From the NCBI RefSeq assembly GCF_027923545.1, contig NZ_BROH01000015.1, positions 47,560 to 111,559 of the forward strand: a stretch of 64,000 nt of DNA, in the 5' to 3' direction. This document shows positions 63,843-64,000 of the stretch, in pieces. Position 1 is the stretch's first letter, and every line of letters starts with the position of its first letter. A program made the translations under genes and the position numbers. Under the pieces are notes generated by a model. It saw only the letters and a program-made list of their open reading frames with translations. It was not told where the DNA came from and did not search any database. The DNA comes from Sinisalibacter aestuarii (GTDB taxonomy: Bacteria > Pseudomonadota > Alphaproteobacteria > Rhodobacterales > Rhodobacteraceae).

Positions 63843-64000
63843 ATGTCAGCCCCTTTGCCATCGGCACTCAGGGCGCGATTTCAGAGATACATTGAAGAAG
63901 GGTTAAGCGGGCGCGCGGCAGCGTTGCGTTTGCAGCTTTCGCCCGCGACGGGCGCACGTTGGGCGCGCCAGGTGAGGACGATGGGCCATGCGGAACCAGC
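63843..64000 (+). CDS. IS630-family transposase, N-terminus (cut by window edge)
   Basis: From ATG 63843 (GGGAGG upstream) the frame reads MSAPLPSALRARFQRYIEEG and SGRAAALRLQLSPATGARWA, the N-terminal helix-turn-helix of a common IS630-type transposase, and runs off the window. The DDE domain is not visible, so integrity is unknown. Confidence 0.7.
   Translation, partial: MSAPLPSALRARFQRYIEEGLSGRAAALRLQLSPATGARWARQVRTMGHAEP

Noticed and set aside
1..64000. CRISPR arrays
   Set aside because: No regularly spaced short direct repeats were seen; the repeats present are IS copies, dyads and one 11-bp tandem.

Overview
The window looks like an accessory region of an alphaproteobacterium of the Rhodobacteraceae (Roseobacter/Paracoccus type). 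The reasons are the high G+C, the rhizobial/roseobacter-style L-rhamnose locus, several tripartite and ABC importers, and the DUF3489/DUF2924/serine-recombinase and ParB-methylase/DUF5681/terminase modules common on plasmids and integrated elements of this group. This is judged from reading the sequence only; no database search was run. There is no rRNA, complete tRNA, CRISPR array, replication or partition gene, so chromosome and plasmid cannot be told apart.

Layout: (1) 1-3.3 kb is a phage-like packaging module (frameshifted ParB-methylase, DUF5681 protein, terminase), ending at a half tRNA-Gly. (2) 3.6-8.6 kb is a lower homoprotocatechuate meta-cleavage block (aldehyde dehydrogenase, FAH-family isomerase/decarboxylase, HpaH, HpaI) flanked by gene stubs. 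Two of its four genes carry single-base frameshifts. (3) 8.9-14.0 kb is a methylisocitrate-lyase-like gene with a TctCBA transporter, an embedded CHMI tautomerase and an IclR regulator. (4) 15-16.8 kb holds IS6 copy A and integrase and McrC fragments. (5) 16.9-29.5 kb is a complete L-rhamnose regulon (rhaR, S, T, P, Q, U, K; divergently a bifunctional aldolase/dehydrogenase, lactate dehydrogenase, isomerase and a second aldolase). (6) 29.8-36.6 kb lies between IS6 copies B and C and holds a stress island (MscS, two Rnk-like proteins, DUF1127, Dps) plus a dadA stub. (7) 36.9-45.4 kb is a patchwork of broken phage, defence and recombinase genes (MIT_C-like, DUF2924, DUF3489, RecQ, OLD-type ATPase, PIN, a MuF-like putative toxin with coupled membrane protein, DapA, recombinase, methylase, small terminase). 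(8) 45.5-53.5 kb is an oligopeptide-type ABC importer with a fused permease-ATPase, a rhodanese, its binding protein and an Old Yellow Enzyme. (9) 53.7-55.4 kb holds IS6 copy D, an IS3 remnant and DUF3883 debris. (10) 55.5-63.5 kb is a cytoplasmic alkylsulfatase with an SsuABC-type importer, LysR regulator and SDR. (11) An IS630-type transposase runs off the right end.

How it works together: intact catabolic cassettes, each with its own importer and regulator, are separated by IS6-family copies and graveyards of truncated genes. This looks like repeated IS6-mediated cointegration and deletion. The most unusual items are the MuF-like putative toxin/immunity pair at 41.4-42.8 kb, two abutting truncated defence-type genes at 39.84 kb, the doubled rhamnulose-1-phosphate aldolase, and the alkylsulfatase-importer cassette. 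At least six genes are broken by what looks like the loss of exactly one base, so sequencing error must be excluded before calling them dead.
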